DNA from: Thermoproteota archaeon
GTDB lineage: Archaea > Korarchaeota > Korarchaeia > Korarchaeales > Korarchaeaceae
DNA: 30,558 bases
Reading direction: 5' to 3'
Assembly: GCA_003661365.1 (NCBI GenBank)
Contig: QMVZ01000004.1
Location: 1-30,558 of the forward strand
Position numbers and translations under genes: made by a program. Within the stretch, counting starts at the first letter, position 1. Each line of letters starts with the position of its first letter. This document shows, piece after piece, positions 8,337-15,867 of the stretch. Under the pieces are notes generated by a model. That model saw nothing but the letters and a program-made list of their open reading frames with translations. It did no database searches and was not told the DNA's origin.

Positions 8337-8337
8337 T

Positions 8338-9213
8338 TTAACCAACCTTCTCAACCTCGAAAGAGTCCCTTATAGCGTCTCCAAGAAGGTTAAACCCTAA
8401 AACTGCGAAAAGTATGGCTATTCCTGGAAAAGTTGATTCCCACCACGCAGTTGCCACAGAAACACGGCCTTGTGTAATTATTTTTCCCCAAGAGATTAAG
8501 GTGGGATCTCCTAGACCGAGGAAACTCAAACCTGCTTCTGTTAATATGGCTCCAGCCATTTGAAATGTTAGTACCACGATTATTGGAGGCAAGGCATTGG
8601 GTAATATGTGTCTAAACATTATTCTGAGCGAGCTTCCTCCCATCACTTGAACTGCCTCCACATAGGGAGTTTTCTTTAAGGATAGAAACTGGCTTCTAGT
8701 TATCCTTGCTAAACCTGGCCATCCAGTTACTCCTATCGCAAATATTATCACATTGGTTCCTCTCACTTCAAACATCGAAAGAAATACGATTATCAGGAAC
8801 AAGGTAGGGATAGTTAGCATGATATCAGTAAATCTCATTAAGATTTCATCAACCCACTTTCCGAAATAACCTGCTAGACTCCCTATTAGCACCCCAAATA
8901 GGAATAGAAGTACTATAGAACCAAGTCCAACCTTCAGGGACGTTCTTGCTCCGTAGAATATTAAAGCTAGCATATCTCGTCCCAAGTTATCAGTACCAAG
9001 AGGAACGCTCCAATCCTTGAAAGGCGGAGTATATCTCATTTCTAGGCGTGGTTTTGGATATGGAAAGAGAGTTGAAGCGCTTACTGCCATAAAAATAAGT
9101 GAAAACACAATTATAGCGCCAAAAATTCCCAAATAGTTCCTCCTAAACCTCCTCAAAAACCGTCTTAGATAACTTCTTCCTTTTATTATCTTCTTTTCCA
9201 TGTCTTCTTCCAT
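8338..9213 (-). CDS. dppC: Peptide ABC transporter permease (DppC/OppC type)
   Basis: A 291-residue inner-membrane permease. A basic cytoplasmic N-terminus is followed by a membrane helix (about 30-50), an external loop with the family motif FPYPKPRLEMRYTPPFKDWS and LGTDNLGRDMLALIFYGARTSL, then five further helices. The EAA-type loop contacting the ATPase is seen as EAVQVMGGSSLRIMFRHILPNALP, and the C-terminal GLSFLGLGDPTLISWG is typical of the DppC group. ATG at 9213 has AGGGTGAT directly upstream, overlapping the stop of the other permease gene, so the two are translationally linked. Confidence 0.95.
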   Translation of the reverse strand: MEEDMEKKIIKGRSYLRRFLRRFRRNYLGIFGAIIVFSLIFMAVSASTLFPYPKPRLEMRYTPPFKDWSVPLGTDNLGRDMLALIFYGARTSLKVGLGSIVLLFLFGVLIGSLAGYFGKWVDEILMRFTDIMLTIPTLFLIIVFLSMFEVRGTNVIIFAIGVTGWPGLARITRSQFLSLKKTPYVEAVQVMGGSSLRIMFRHILPNALPPIIVVLTFQMAGAILTEAGLSFLGLGDPTLISWGKIITQGRVSVATAWWESTFPGIAILFAVLGFNLLGDAIRDSFEVEKVG

Positions 9214-9222
9214 TTTATCACC

Positions 9223-10200
9223 CTAATCATAGGTGATGCGAGGATCAAGAAACGCATAAACGATGTCTGTTATCAAATTGGCTAATACCACCATAACTGC
9301 AGTCATCATAGTTGTTCCCATTATCACAGGGTAGTCCCTCGTAAAGGTTGCATCAACTATAAGCCTGCCCATGCCAGGCCAAGCAAAAACTGTCTCTATT
9401 AAAACGGCCCCAGACAGAAGAAAACCAAATGCAAGACCAATTGCGGTAACGAACGGGAGTAGTGCGTTCCTCAGAGCGTGTTTGTATATGACAACCCTCT
9501 CCTTGAGACCCTTCATCCTGGCCGTCATTATGTAATCCTTTGAAAGGACATCAAGTAAGCTTGATCTAAGTAACCTCGTCAAATACGCAGTTCTCAAATA
9601 TCCGAGGGTCATGGCTGGAAGGATTAGATGATAAATTTGATCTTTTATGGATTCCCAAGTCGAACTATACACCATTCCAGTTGTGTGCGAACCGCAAGTA
9701 GGTAGAAGGTTCAACCTGACTGCAAAAAGTAGTATCAAAAGGATTCCTAACCAAAAGCTTGGCATAGATACTCCTAGTAGAGAAATCACCCTGGAAATGT
9801 TGTCAACAATGCCCCCTTCTTTAACTGCAGAGATCGTACCCAAAGGTATTGCCAATAGTATGGCGATGAGCTCTGCTGTAAGAACCAATTTCACTGTGTT
9901 TGGAACTCTTATCATAATGGCATCGCTAACTGCTCTATGAGTGATAAAAGAGTATCCCATGTTGCCTGAGAGAAGCATCTTAAGCCAAGAAATGTATTGA
10001 ACCCATATAGGGTCGTTTAGATGATATTTCTCTCTTAAGAACTCGATCGTCTCCATAGAAACTCTAGGATTGAACCCTAAGAAGAATTGGAACGGGTCTC
10101 CAGGAGCTGCGTGAATTATGGTAAAAACTATCACTGAAATGGCAAACAAAGTAGGTAAAGCTATGAACGTTCTCCTTACCACATAATCCTTAAGGGCCAT
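9223..10200 (-). CDS. dppB: Peptide ABC transporter permease (DppB/OppB type)
   Basis: A roughly 325-residue permease, first gene of the transporter operon. It has the DppB hallmarks: an N-terminal helix with IHAAPGDPF, then LNDPIWVQYISWL, GNMGYSF, the EAA loop YIMTARMKGLKERVVIYKHALRNALLP, and AVLIETVFAWPGMGRLI, ending DPRITYD. About six membrane helices are visible. Three in-frame starts lie close together (GTG 10212, ATG 10206, ATG 10200) and none has a clear ribosome binding site. An AT-rich box at about 10222-10237 would place transcription start near 10203, which favours a leaderless message beginning at 10200 or 10206. Confidence 0.93.
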   Translation of the reverse strand: MALKDYVVRRTFIALPTLFAISVIVFTIIHAAPGDPFQFFLGFNPRVSMETIEFLREKYHLNDPIWVQYISWLKMLLSGNMGYSFITHRAVSDAIMIRVPNTVKLVLTAELIAILLAIPLGTISAVKEGGIVDNISRVISLLGVSMPSFWLGILLILLFAVRLNLLPTCGSHTTGMVYSSTWESIKDQIYHLILPAMTLGYLRTAYLTRLLRSSLLDVLSKDYIMTARMKGLKERVVIYKHALRNALLPFVTAIGLAFGFLLSGAVLIETVFAWPGMGRLIVDATFTRDYPVIMGTTMMTAVMVVLANLITDIVYAFLDPRITYD

Positions 10201-10221
10201 TATCATGGGCACAATTCATAA

Positions 10222-10237
10222 TAATAAAAAAATAACT
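10222..10237 (-). promoter_or_regulatory. AT-rich TATA-like promoter of the peptide transporter operon
   Basis: The minus strand reads TTATTTTTTTATTATT, centred about 27-30 bases upstream of the ATG codons of the first permease gene. It is the only promoter-like element in the 180-base gap (10201-10379) between this gene and the small upstream membrane-protein gene. The rest of that gap shows nothing recognisable. Confidence 0.4.
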
Positions 10238-10379
10238 GATTGGGCTCCTTTTTCCTTCTTAGACTCCAACCCACGATCATCCATAAAGCTTAGACTTGAA
10301 TATGGGTTGTTTAATTGGTATTTCTTAGCTAATGCAGTAAAAAAGAAAAATTCTGGACTCAAGCCCACGGAGTTTTCCT

Positions 10380-10607
10380 CTATTCTTTTATCAATCTGTA
10401 AAGGTAGTACTCAACAGGCAGAAGGACGACTCCTATTATGATCCAAAAAATGGATCCTCTTAGGCTTTCTCCTTTAATATAATTCCATACTGTAAACAAT
10501 ATCCCTAGGGACAGGCTAAGAACTATTGTAAGCAGAATTATGTGAAATGCGAGATAAATTCCTAATGCAATGAACAATGCGTATATGTCTTTTTTATCTG
10601 GTTTCAT
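10380..10607 (-). CDS. Small membrane protein, unknown function
   Basis: An ORF of 75 residues (78 if the GTG at 10616 is used). A charged N-terminus (MKPDKKD) is followed by two long hydrophobic stretches, about 9-42 and 53-70, giving two or three membrane helices around a short WNYIKGESLRG loop. No family is recognised. It lies 180 bases upstream of the peptide transporter operon on the same strand and is divergent from the carboxypeptidase gene. There is no ribosome binding site, but an AT-rich box at 10632-10643 is 25-30 bases from the ATG, which suits a leaderless transcript. Confidence 0.55.
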   Translation of the reverse strand: MKPDKKDIYALFIALGIYLAFHIILLTIVLSLSLGILFTVWNYIKGESLRGSIFWIIIGVVLLPVEYYLYRLIKE

Positions 10608-10631
10608 CTCAAACACTGGCTTAACTCAACG

Positions 10632-10643
10632 CTTTTATTTTAG
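10632..10643. promoter_or_regulatory. Shared bidirectional TATA-like box between divergent genes
   Basis: CTTTTATTTTAG on the plus strand reads CTAAAATAAAAG on the minus strand, so it is a plausible TATA element in both directions. It sits about 33 bases before the carboxypeptidase ATG (10670) and about 30 bases before the small membrane protein ATG (10607), nearly the midpoint of the 62-base gap. Both genes lack a ribosome binding site. Confidence 0.4.
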
Positions 10644-10669
10644 ACTTTTTTCTGGCATTGGATGCGTGA

Positions 10670-12055
10670 ATGAATTTAGGAGTTATTATAGAAGAGATCT
10701 TAAGGAATGTTCCAGATTATCGGGAGTTCAAAACAGTAGAGGAACTTAACGAGTCTTCTAGAAAGCTTGCGGAAGAATACCACGAGGTGGCTGAGTTAAA
10801 GGAGATAGGCAAATCAAGAGACGGAAATCCAATACTTTCTCTGAAGATTGGGGAAGGTCGACTAAATGCAGTCCTTTTTGCGTTTCCCCACCCTAATGAA
10901 CCTATAGGTAGCATGATGCTAGATTATTTAGCCAGCGTTTATGCAGAAAACGAGGTGTTAAGGAAGACTCTGAACTTTACCCTTCATATCGTTAAGGTGT
11001 CAGATCCTGACGGTGCTATGCTAAATGAAAATTGGTTCAAAGGACCGTTCACGCCTCTTAACTATGCTTTGAATTTTTACAGACCTGCTGGAAACCAGCA
11101 GGTCGAGTGGACTTTCCCTATAAAATACAAGAATCTGAATTTCAACAAACCAATTCCAGAAACAAGAGCGTTAATGACTCTTATAGATGAAACAAAGCCA
11201 GATTTCATCTATTCTCTTCACAATGCTGGGTTTGGAGGGGTTTATTATTACCTAAGCCGTGACATACCGCTTCTCTACCCGATTTACCAGTACATGGCCT
11301 ACAAGCAGGAATTGCCCTTAAGCCTTGGAGAACCGGAGATGCCATATGCCGTCAAGTTTGCAGATGCAGTATACTCCTTGCCAAGCACTAAAGATAGATA
11401 CGACTATTTGGAGGAACATTCAGACAAAGATCCAGCAGAAATAATCAAGAGCGGGACATCTAGCGTGGATTATGCCAAAAGGGTTAATCCAAAAATCGTT
11501 GAGCTTGTTTGCGAAGTGCCCTATTACTATGATCCTAGGATAGATGATCTCTCTGAGTCTGATGTTATAAGAAAAGATGCCATATTATCAAAGCTTGAAT
11601 TTAGAGAAGACCTATACAAATTTCTCTATAGTAGGTTTAAGAAAATACACAATCTCCTGACAAGACCATCAAAGTTCAAGGAGTCTATAGAATACTTTCT
11701 TGAGGTCGGACTAGAGTCTATTAAGGCAGAGAGAAACTGGGCTGAGAGTGATCCAGAGCTAGAAAGACCTGCAACGGTAGCAGAGAAATTTGACAACGAA
11801 TTAGTGAGTAAATTTTATTCTATGCTAATCACAGGTCTCTTTCTAAGAATGATAAACCATCAACTAGAAGAAAGCCCAGACAAAGTGTTGAAAGACTTAG
11901 CTGAAGAAGTAAAAGGAAAGCTCTTAGAACTAAATGAGATTGTTGAAACAAAAATGAATTACCGAGTAATCCCAATAAAGAAGCTTGTAACTGTACAACT
12001 GGCTGCTGGCCTCTACACAATGCTTCACATAAAAGAAGTAAGGCTTAAGGATTAG
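10670..12055 (+). CDS. M14-type zinc carboxypeptidase-like protein
   Basis: A 461-residue protein without signal peptide or membrane helix, so probably cytoplasmic. It carries the M14 zinc-ligand motif HPNE (His74, Glu77) in FAFPHPNEPIGSMMLDYLA, a third ligand candidate His184 in IYSLHNAG, and a possible catalytic Glu at about 282 in ELVCEVPYYYDP. The preceding GKSRDGNPILSLKIG segment is also typical of the family's start. It would trim C-terminal residues from peptides. The long, charged helical C-terminal region (about 300-461) is not part of the minimal catalytic domain and is unassigned. Close to the peptide importer, it fits use of imported peptides. It converges on the acyl-CoA synthetase gene with only 21 bases between stops. 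Confidence 0.75.
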   Translation: MNLGVIIEEILRNVPDYREFKTVEELNESSRKLAEEYHEVAELKEIGKSRDGNPILSLKIGEGRLNAVLFAFPHPNEPIGSMMLDYLASVYAENEVLRKTLNFTLHIVKVSDPDGAMLNENWFKGPFTPLNYALNFYRPAGNQQVEWTFPIKYKNLNFNKPIPETRALMTLIDETKPDFIYSLHNAGFGGVYYYLSRDIPLLYPIYQYMAYKQELPLSLGEPEMPYAVKFADAVYSLPSTKDRYDYLEEHSDKDPAEIIKSGTSSVDYAKRVNPKIVELVCEVPYYYDPRIDDLSESDVIRKDAILSKLEFREDLYKFLYSRFKKIHNLLTRPSKFKESIEYFLEVGLESIKAERNWAESDPELERPATVAEKFDNELVSKFYSMLITGLFLRMINHQLEESPDKVLKDLAEEVKGKLLELNEIVETKMNYRVIPIKKLVTVQLAAGLYTMLHIKEVRLKD

Positions 12056-12076
12056 GTCCTTCGTGATTTCGCTATT

Positions 12077-13450
12077 TTATCTACAAAAGTACTCTGCTGC
12101 CAAATAAAGTGCGTGAGCAGCTGCAACAGCTCTCTCAGGGGAAGAAAAGACAGGTATCCCTCTCCTTTCAAGTTCTTGAGATTGTTTTTTAGTAAAAGGC
12201 CCTCCTGCAGCCACTGCAATGATAGGTTTTCCATATTTCTTCATTTTCGGAACCAGATGGACAACCTCTTCTCCCAACGGTGTGTCTTGAAAGACAAAGA
12301 AAACCATCAGGATGTCTACACTTAGGTCCTCAAGAAGAGTTCTGATGGAAATTTCATAATCCCTCACTGTTGCGCTTCCAGTTAAATCAACAGGGTTTCC
12401 TACTTGAGCATAAGAAGGCAATTGCCTTCTTAACTCCTTTTTTGTTTTTTCTGAGTACTCAGCAAGCTTCATTCCTCTCTGAATGATCTCGTCTGTAGCC
12501 ATTACACACGGGCCCGCTCCATTCGTTACCATAGCAATCCTAGGGCCAGCCGCTAAAGGTAACATAGAAAGAGCCTTTGATACCTCGTACAGTTCCTCAA
12601 ACGTTCTGACCTCTACAACTCCGCATTGTTTGAATGCAGAGGAGATTATCTTGTACGAACCTGCAATAGATCCTGTATGAGAAACAGCAGCCATAGATCC
12701 CTCTTTTGTCCTACCAGATTTCAGGACAACTATTGGTTTGAGCTTTGATATTTCTTTGCATGTCTCCATGAACTTTCTACCATTTGAGATGCTCTCAGCG
12801 TATATTGCAATTACCTTTGTCTCAGGATCCCCTCCTAGATACCTTATCAGGTCCGCCTCATCTACATCAGCTCGATTTCCGTAGCTTACGAATTTGCTGA
12901 TCCCAATCCCATCCTCTGCTGCCCATTCCAAAAAAGCACATCCAAAAGTACCACTTTGAGTAAGGAAAGCAATGTCCCCCTTGGGAGGTCTAAGCATCCT
13001 TTCCCTAGATTGAAAGAAAGTGTCTATTCTTGTGTCTCCGTCGAATATTCCTATGCAATTTGGGCCGATTATTCTCATCCCATATCTTCGAGCTATCTCA
13101 ACGCATTTTCTTTCTATTTCGGCCCCTTCCGGTCCAATTTCTTTAAATCCACCAGAAACTATGACTATGGCTTTTATTCCCTTTTTTCCGCACTCCTCTA
13201 CGACTTTTAGCACAGCTTTTGGAGGAATGGAAAGGACGGCTAGATCCACTTCATCAGGGATCTCCAATACGCTTCCATAACACCTAAGTCCAAGGATCTT
13301 TTCGGCTCTGGGGTTTACTGGATAAACGTTACCTTTGTAATCTCCCTCGACAAGACTTCTTAAGATCTCATGTCCTATTTTTCCAGGCTTTGTTGATGCT
13401 CCGACTACTGCAACAGATCTAGCTTTAAAGAAGTAGTCAAGGCCCTGCAT
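12077..13450 (-). CDS. acdA: ADP-forming acetyl/acyl-CoA synthetase, alpha subunit
   Basis: A 457-residue subunit that, with a separate beta subunit not in this window, converts acyl-CoA, ADP and phosphate to free acid, CoA and ATP. The N-terminal CoA-binding domain opens MQGLDYFFKARSVAVVGAST. The ligase domain follows with IGPNCIGIFD and TQSGTFG, and the phosphohistidine loop is AAVSHTGSIAG with His258. This is the main substrate-level phosphorylation step in peptide-fermenting archaea and fits the KOR enzymes here, which produce acyl-CoA. ATG at 13450 is preferred because AAAGGA lies seven bases upstream and the protein then starts where family members do; GTG 13480 and ATG 13474 would add 8-10 residues. 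Confidence 0.93.
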   Translation of the reverse strand: MQGLDYFFKARSVAVVGASTKPGKIGHEILRSLVEGDYKGNVYPVNPRAEKILGLRCYGSVLEIPDEVDLAVLSIPPKAVLKVVEECGKKGIKAIVIVSGGFKEIGPEGAEIERKCVEIARRYGMRIIGPNCIGIFDGDTRIDTFFQSRERMLRPPKGDIAFLTQSGTFGCAFLEWAAEDGIGISKFVSYGNRADVDEADLIRYLGGDPETKVIAIYAESISNGRKFMETCKEISKLKPIVVLKSGRTKEGSMAAVSHTGSIAGSYKIISSAFKQCGVVEVRTFEELYEVSKALSMLPLAAGPRIAMVTNGAGPCVMATDEIIQRGMKLAEYSEKTKKELRRQLPSYAQVGNPVDLTGSATVRDYEISIRTLLEDLSVDILMVFFVFQDTPLGEEVVHLVPKMKKYGKPIIAVAAGGPFTKKQSQELERRGIPVFSSPERAVAAAHALYLAAEYFCR

Positions 13451-13526
13451 AGGATTTCCTTTCAATAAGTTCATGTTCACTTATCAAGTTGAGTGATGCG
13501 CTGATTGACCCTCATCGCAACTTATT

Positions 13527-13539
13527 TCAAGTGACTTGA
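13527..13539. promoter_or_regulatory. 13-base perfect palindrome between divergent genes, candidate operator
   Basis: TCAAGTGACTTGA has six-base arms around a single G. It lies in the 167-base gap between the divergent acyl-CoA synthetase and coiled-coil protein genes, 40-50 bases upstream of the TATA-like box of the latter. A related CAAGTTGAGTG stretch lies nearby at 13485-13495. A regulator-binding role is inferred only from symmetry and position. Confidence 0.3.
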
Positions 13540-13574
13540 GAGACATAAGGGAATTTTGTCGAAAGTTGATCAGT

Positions 13575-13584
13575 CTTTTTATCT
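13575..13584 (+). promoter_or_regulatory. TATA-like promoter of the coiled-coil protein gene
   Basis: CTTTTTATCT lies about 26 bases before 13606, so the transcript would begin at or just before the AGGTGAT ribosome binding site (13606-13612) that precedes the TTG start at 13618. This supports the TTG as the true start. Confidence 0.45.
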
Positions 13585-13617
13585 ATTTCCTTCACACCTC
13601 ATTTAGGTGATGATGCA

Positions 13618-14250
13618 TTGACCTTTGAGTTTAAAACTATTAAGGAGGCTGAGGAGGCACTAGAAAGGGTAGAAGAAGACCTTATCATGGGAAAGATAAG
13701 TGAAGAGGAATACAAAAATCAGAAAAGAAAAATAAAGGCTTATATCTCACTTTTAGAGCTTGAAGACATGCTTATTGAAGGAAAAATCACTGAAGATGAG
13801 TACAAACAAAAGAAAGCGGAGTATCAAGCTATCATTTCTGGAGAAGCCGTTGTTGAGGAGGAAGCAGCCCCGCTCGCTAAAGAAGTAAGGAAAATTGTTT
13901 CAAAAATCAAGGAGGTAAAGGGCAAGAGGGAGAAGCTGAGAGATCTCTTAGTGAATAAAGAGATAAGTGAGAAAACCTTCAACAAACTTGACTCTGAGTA
14001 CGAAGAAAAAGAAAAGAGCCTTACAAGTGAACTAGCAGAGAAGAAGGAGGAACTCGAGAGCAGGATATCTGAAATAGAGGAGGAACTCGAGAAGGTAAGG
14101 CTACAGCTCGAAGAACTGAGGGCAAGACTTGCACTTGAAGAGATAAGTGGTTCGGAATATGATTCAAAGAAATTAGACTTGGAAGAGAAGGAGAAGAGGC
14201 TATCAAACGAGATGATATCCTTAAAAGAGGCCCTCGAGCTCTTAGGCTAA
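13618..14250 (+). CDS. Coiled-coil protein with four short SHOCT-like repeats
   Basis: A 210-residue, highly charged, almost wholly helical soluble protein. Four spaced copies of a short motif are visible: LIMGKISEEEY (22-32), LIEGKITEDEY (52-62), LVNKEISEKTF (111-121) and LALEEISGSEY (171-181), each followed by a lysine/glutamate-rich helix. The pattern L-x3-[KE]-I-[ST]-x2-x-[YF] recalls the SHOCT short C-terminal helix pair, but this is a resemblance, not an assignment. Residues 90-170 form a long heptad-like coiled coil. The start is TTG with AGGTGAT six bases upstream; nearby ATG codons are out of frame and stop at once. Its role is unknown; a scaffold or oligomerising protein is plausible. 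Confidence 0.7.
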   Translation: MTFEFKTIKEAEEALERVEEDLIMGKISEEEYKNQKRKIKAYISLLELEDMLIEGKITEDEYKQKKAEYQAIISGEAVVEEEAAPLAKEVRKIVSKIKEVKGKREKLRDLLVNKEISEKTFNKLDSEYEEKEKSLTSELAEKKEELESRISEIEEELEKVRLQLEELRARLALEEISGSEYDSKKLDLEEKEKRLSNEMISLKEALELLG

Positions 14251-14359
14251 ACTTCTCTTTTCATATCGATATTTCTTTTAGCTTCTATTAGGTCTACCTG
14301 TTATAGTTCCTTATATGAATTAAGTGACCTTTTTCAGATGACTTTAGAACCATTTTGAA

Positions 14360-15124
14360 ATGAGTTCATCCTTCAGAAAGTGTTATTATGACAGAACGTA
14401 TATGTTGTACAAAATACATTTGGAGACATGTGAAAAGGCGAGAAAATTGCAAAACGATTTGTTAAAAACGAGAATAATTCCAGCTACAATCTTACTGCTG
14501 GTTGGAGTTCTTATTGAATTCATCGAGTACAAGATAAGGCATAGGAAAAGTAGGAGGGTTTCTATCGATCTAATACCAGGATGGCTCGCAAAGCTTGAAG
14601 GAAAAATGCTTTTAAGGCTAAATCAGCTTTCTCAAAAGCCTGTTATCGGTAGATATCTCAAATCAGCGTCTATTTTAGGTGAAGAGATGACTATTATAGG
14701 TCTGAGCGCAATAATGTGTGTTCTCGGAGCCACAACTCAAGGAATCCTCCTTTTCTCATCTTTTATAGGAGGAACTGCCGTTGTCCTCCCTCTAAAAGCG
14801 TTAATTTCTAGACCAAGGCCCTATCAAACGCACAGCTCCGTCAGACGTTTAGCTGACGAAATTGGGGCTGGTTTTCCTAGTGGTCACTCGATGAATGCCT
14901 TTATCATAGCTAGGATATTGACCAGCTTTTACCCGCTGTTAGGGCTTGTATTGTATCCAATTGCGGCTTCAACTGCTGTCAGCAGAGTATACCTTGGGCT
15001 TCATTATCCAACGGATGTGATGTTTGGATCGCTCATAGGATGGACTATAGCAGGAGAGGCCATATATCGGCAAGATTTAGTGATCTCAATTGTTTACTCT
15101 TTAATTAAACTTATCACTGGATGA
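14360..15124 (+). CDS. PAP2-family membrane phosphatase
   Basis: A 254-residue integral membrane protein with the full PAP2 triad: KALISRPRP (Lys146, Arg153, Pro154), PSGH (173-176, catalytic His176) and SRVYLGLHYPTD (Ser208, Arg209, nucleophile His215, Asp219). Such enzymes remove phosphate from lipid phosphates or polyprenyl pyrophosphates; in archaea recycling of the dolichyl/undecaprenyl-type carrier is a common proposal, but the substrate cannot be read here. Hydrophobic helices are seen at about 38-53, 110-145, 180-205 and 220-250. The N-terminal 35 residues are charged and carry no family signal, and there is no ribosome binding site at 14360, so a start at the Met codon at 14402 is possible. 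Confidence 0.85.
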   Translation: MSSSFRKCYYDRTYMLYKIHLETCEKARKLQNDLLKTRIIPATILLLVGVLIEFIEYKIRHRKSRRVSIDLIPGWLAKLEGKMLLRLNQLSQKPVIGRYLKSASILGEEMTIIGLSAIMCVLGATTQGILLFSSFIGGTAVVLPLKALISRPRPYQTHSSVRRLADEIGAGFPSGHSMNAFIIARILTSFYPLLGLVLYPIAASTAVSRVYLGLHYPTDVMFGSLIGWTIAGEAIYRQDLVISIVYSLIKLITG

Positions 15125-15338
15125 AATTCTTTGTTTTAAGGGCTACTGAAATGTTTTCTGCTTAGTTGCGTCTGTTAGTAAGAAGTTTGATGATTATTTC
15201 CCAAATGTTAAGAATCTACATGGCAAATCTGATACTTATATGGAAGATTCTTTATGTTTTTTAGAAACAAGACCAAGAATAAATTAGAGAAGCTCTCTTA
15301 CGGTTGTTTCCGGTGTAATGGCCATTTTTTGTAGGTAG

Positions 15339-15348
15339 ACTTTATAAG
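15339..15348 (+). promoter_or_regulatory. TATA promoter of the kor-hdr-mvh operon
   Basis: A strong archaeal TATA element, ACTTTATAAG, is centred near 15344. Transcription should begin near 15370, directly in front of the AGGAGG at 15371-15376. It is the only clear promoter seen upstream of the 9.7 kb gene cluster, whose genes otherwise overlap or nearly touch. Confidence 0.6.
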
Positions 15349-15361
15349 AAGAGCCTTGCGT

Positions 15362-15376
15362 CCTCCTAGAAGGAGG
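15362..15376. promoter_or_regulatory. Perfect inverted repeat overlapping the first ribosome binding site of the operon
   Basis: CCTCCTAGAAGGAGG has six-base arms around AGA. Its right arm is the Shine-Dalgarno sequence of the small leader ORF and its left arm is the exact complement. If transcription starts upstream of 15362 the RNA could fold and hide the ribosome binding site. If it starts at about 15370, as the TATA box predicts, the left arm stays in DNA, where the symmetry could serve a regulator near the start site. Confidence 0.4.
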
Positions 15377-15382
15377 ATGGAA

Positions 15383-15541
15383 GTGAGGAATCAAGCGTAC
15401 AATAATGCTCAGAGGTCTCTAAATTACCTGAAGAATGAAATAAAAGTTCTAGAATTCTCAATGTCTCTATTGGCTCCTATTCCTCTTAGAGATATGCCTT
15501 TCCGGCCAAGAAGCTCATTTATCAAGCGTGAATATTTTTAA
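15383..15541 (+). CDS. Putative 52-residue protein at the head of the kor-hdr-mvh operon
   Basis: Translation from GTG at 15383 gives a 52-residue basic protein; ATG at 15377 would add two residues but would abut the Shine-Dalgarno. AGAAGGAGG lies six bases before the GTG, and the TATA box at 15339-15348 puts the start of transcription just ahead of it. Residues 2-24 can form a polar helix (YNNAQRSLNYLKNEIKVLE), followed by a hydrophobic SMSLLAPIPL patch and an Arg/Pro-rich tail (RDMPFRPRSSFIKREYF). The stop is 31 bases before the korD ATG. No family is recognised. It could be a real small subunit or regulator of the complex, or only a translated leader. Confidence 0.45.
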   Translation: MRNQAYNNAQRSLNYLKNEIKVLEFSMSLLAPIPLRDMPFRPRSSFIKREYF

Positions 15542-15572
15542 CTAATGGTTGGTGGGGAGGTTGAAGAGTGAA

Positions 15573-15851
15573 ATGCCTGCTGGTAGCAAGCTCCTACCGA
15601 GTCAAAAGGTCAAAATTTCAAGAGGAAAAGTCCATATTATCGAAGAAAGATGTAAAGGATGCGGTTTATGCACTGATTTCTGTCCTAAGCAGGTTTTGCA
15701 TAGATCTGAAAGAGTTAACGAGAAGGGATATCACCTTGTTGAAGTCATAGAAGAACCTGAAAAAGGGAAATTCTGCGTAGCCTGCGGCTTCTGTCAGATT
15801 ATTTGCCCAGAATACGCAATTTGGGTGGAGAAGAGGGAGGAGTACGTTTGA
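15573..15851 (+). CDS. korD: 2-oxoacid:ferredoxin oxidoreductase, delta (ferredoxin-like) subunit
   Basis: A 92-residue subunit that passes electrons from the TPP-containing beta subunit to ferredoxin. Two four-cysteine motifs bind two [4Fe-4S] clusters: CKGCGLCTDFCP (Cys27, 30, 33, 37) and CVACGFCQIICP (Cys68, 71, 74, 78). ATG at 15573 lies 12 bases after GGGGAGG; TTG at 15561 is an in-frame alternative closer to that site. The korA gene follows after 16 bases. The D-A-B-C order is the one often seen in archaeal 2-oxoglutarate-type enzymes. Confidence 0.93.
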   Translation: MPAGSKLLPSQKVKISRGKVHIIEERCKGCGLCTDFCPKQVLHRSERVNEKGYHLVEVIEEPEKGKFCVACGFCQIICPEYAIWVEKREEYV

Positions 15852-15867
15852 TTTGGAGGCGATATGA

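Noticed and set aside
15125..15338. Gap before the kor-hdr operon checked for a tRNA, small RNA or gene remnant
   Set aside because: No cloverleaf, no ORF of useful length and no strong stem was found; only the promoter at its right end is supported.
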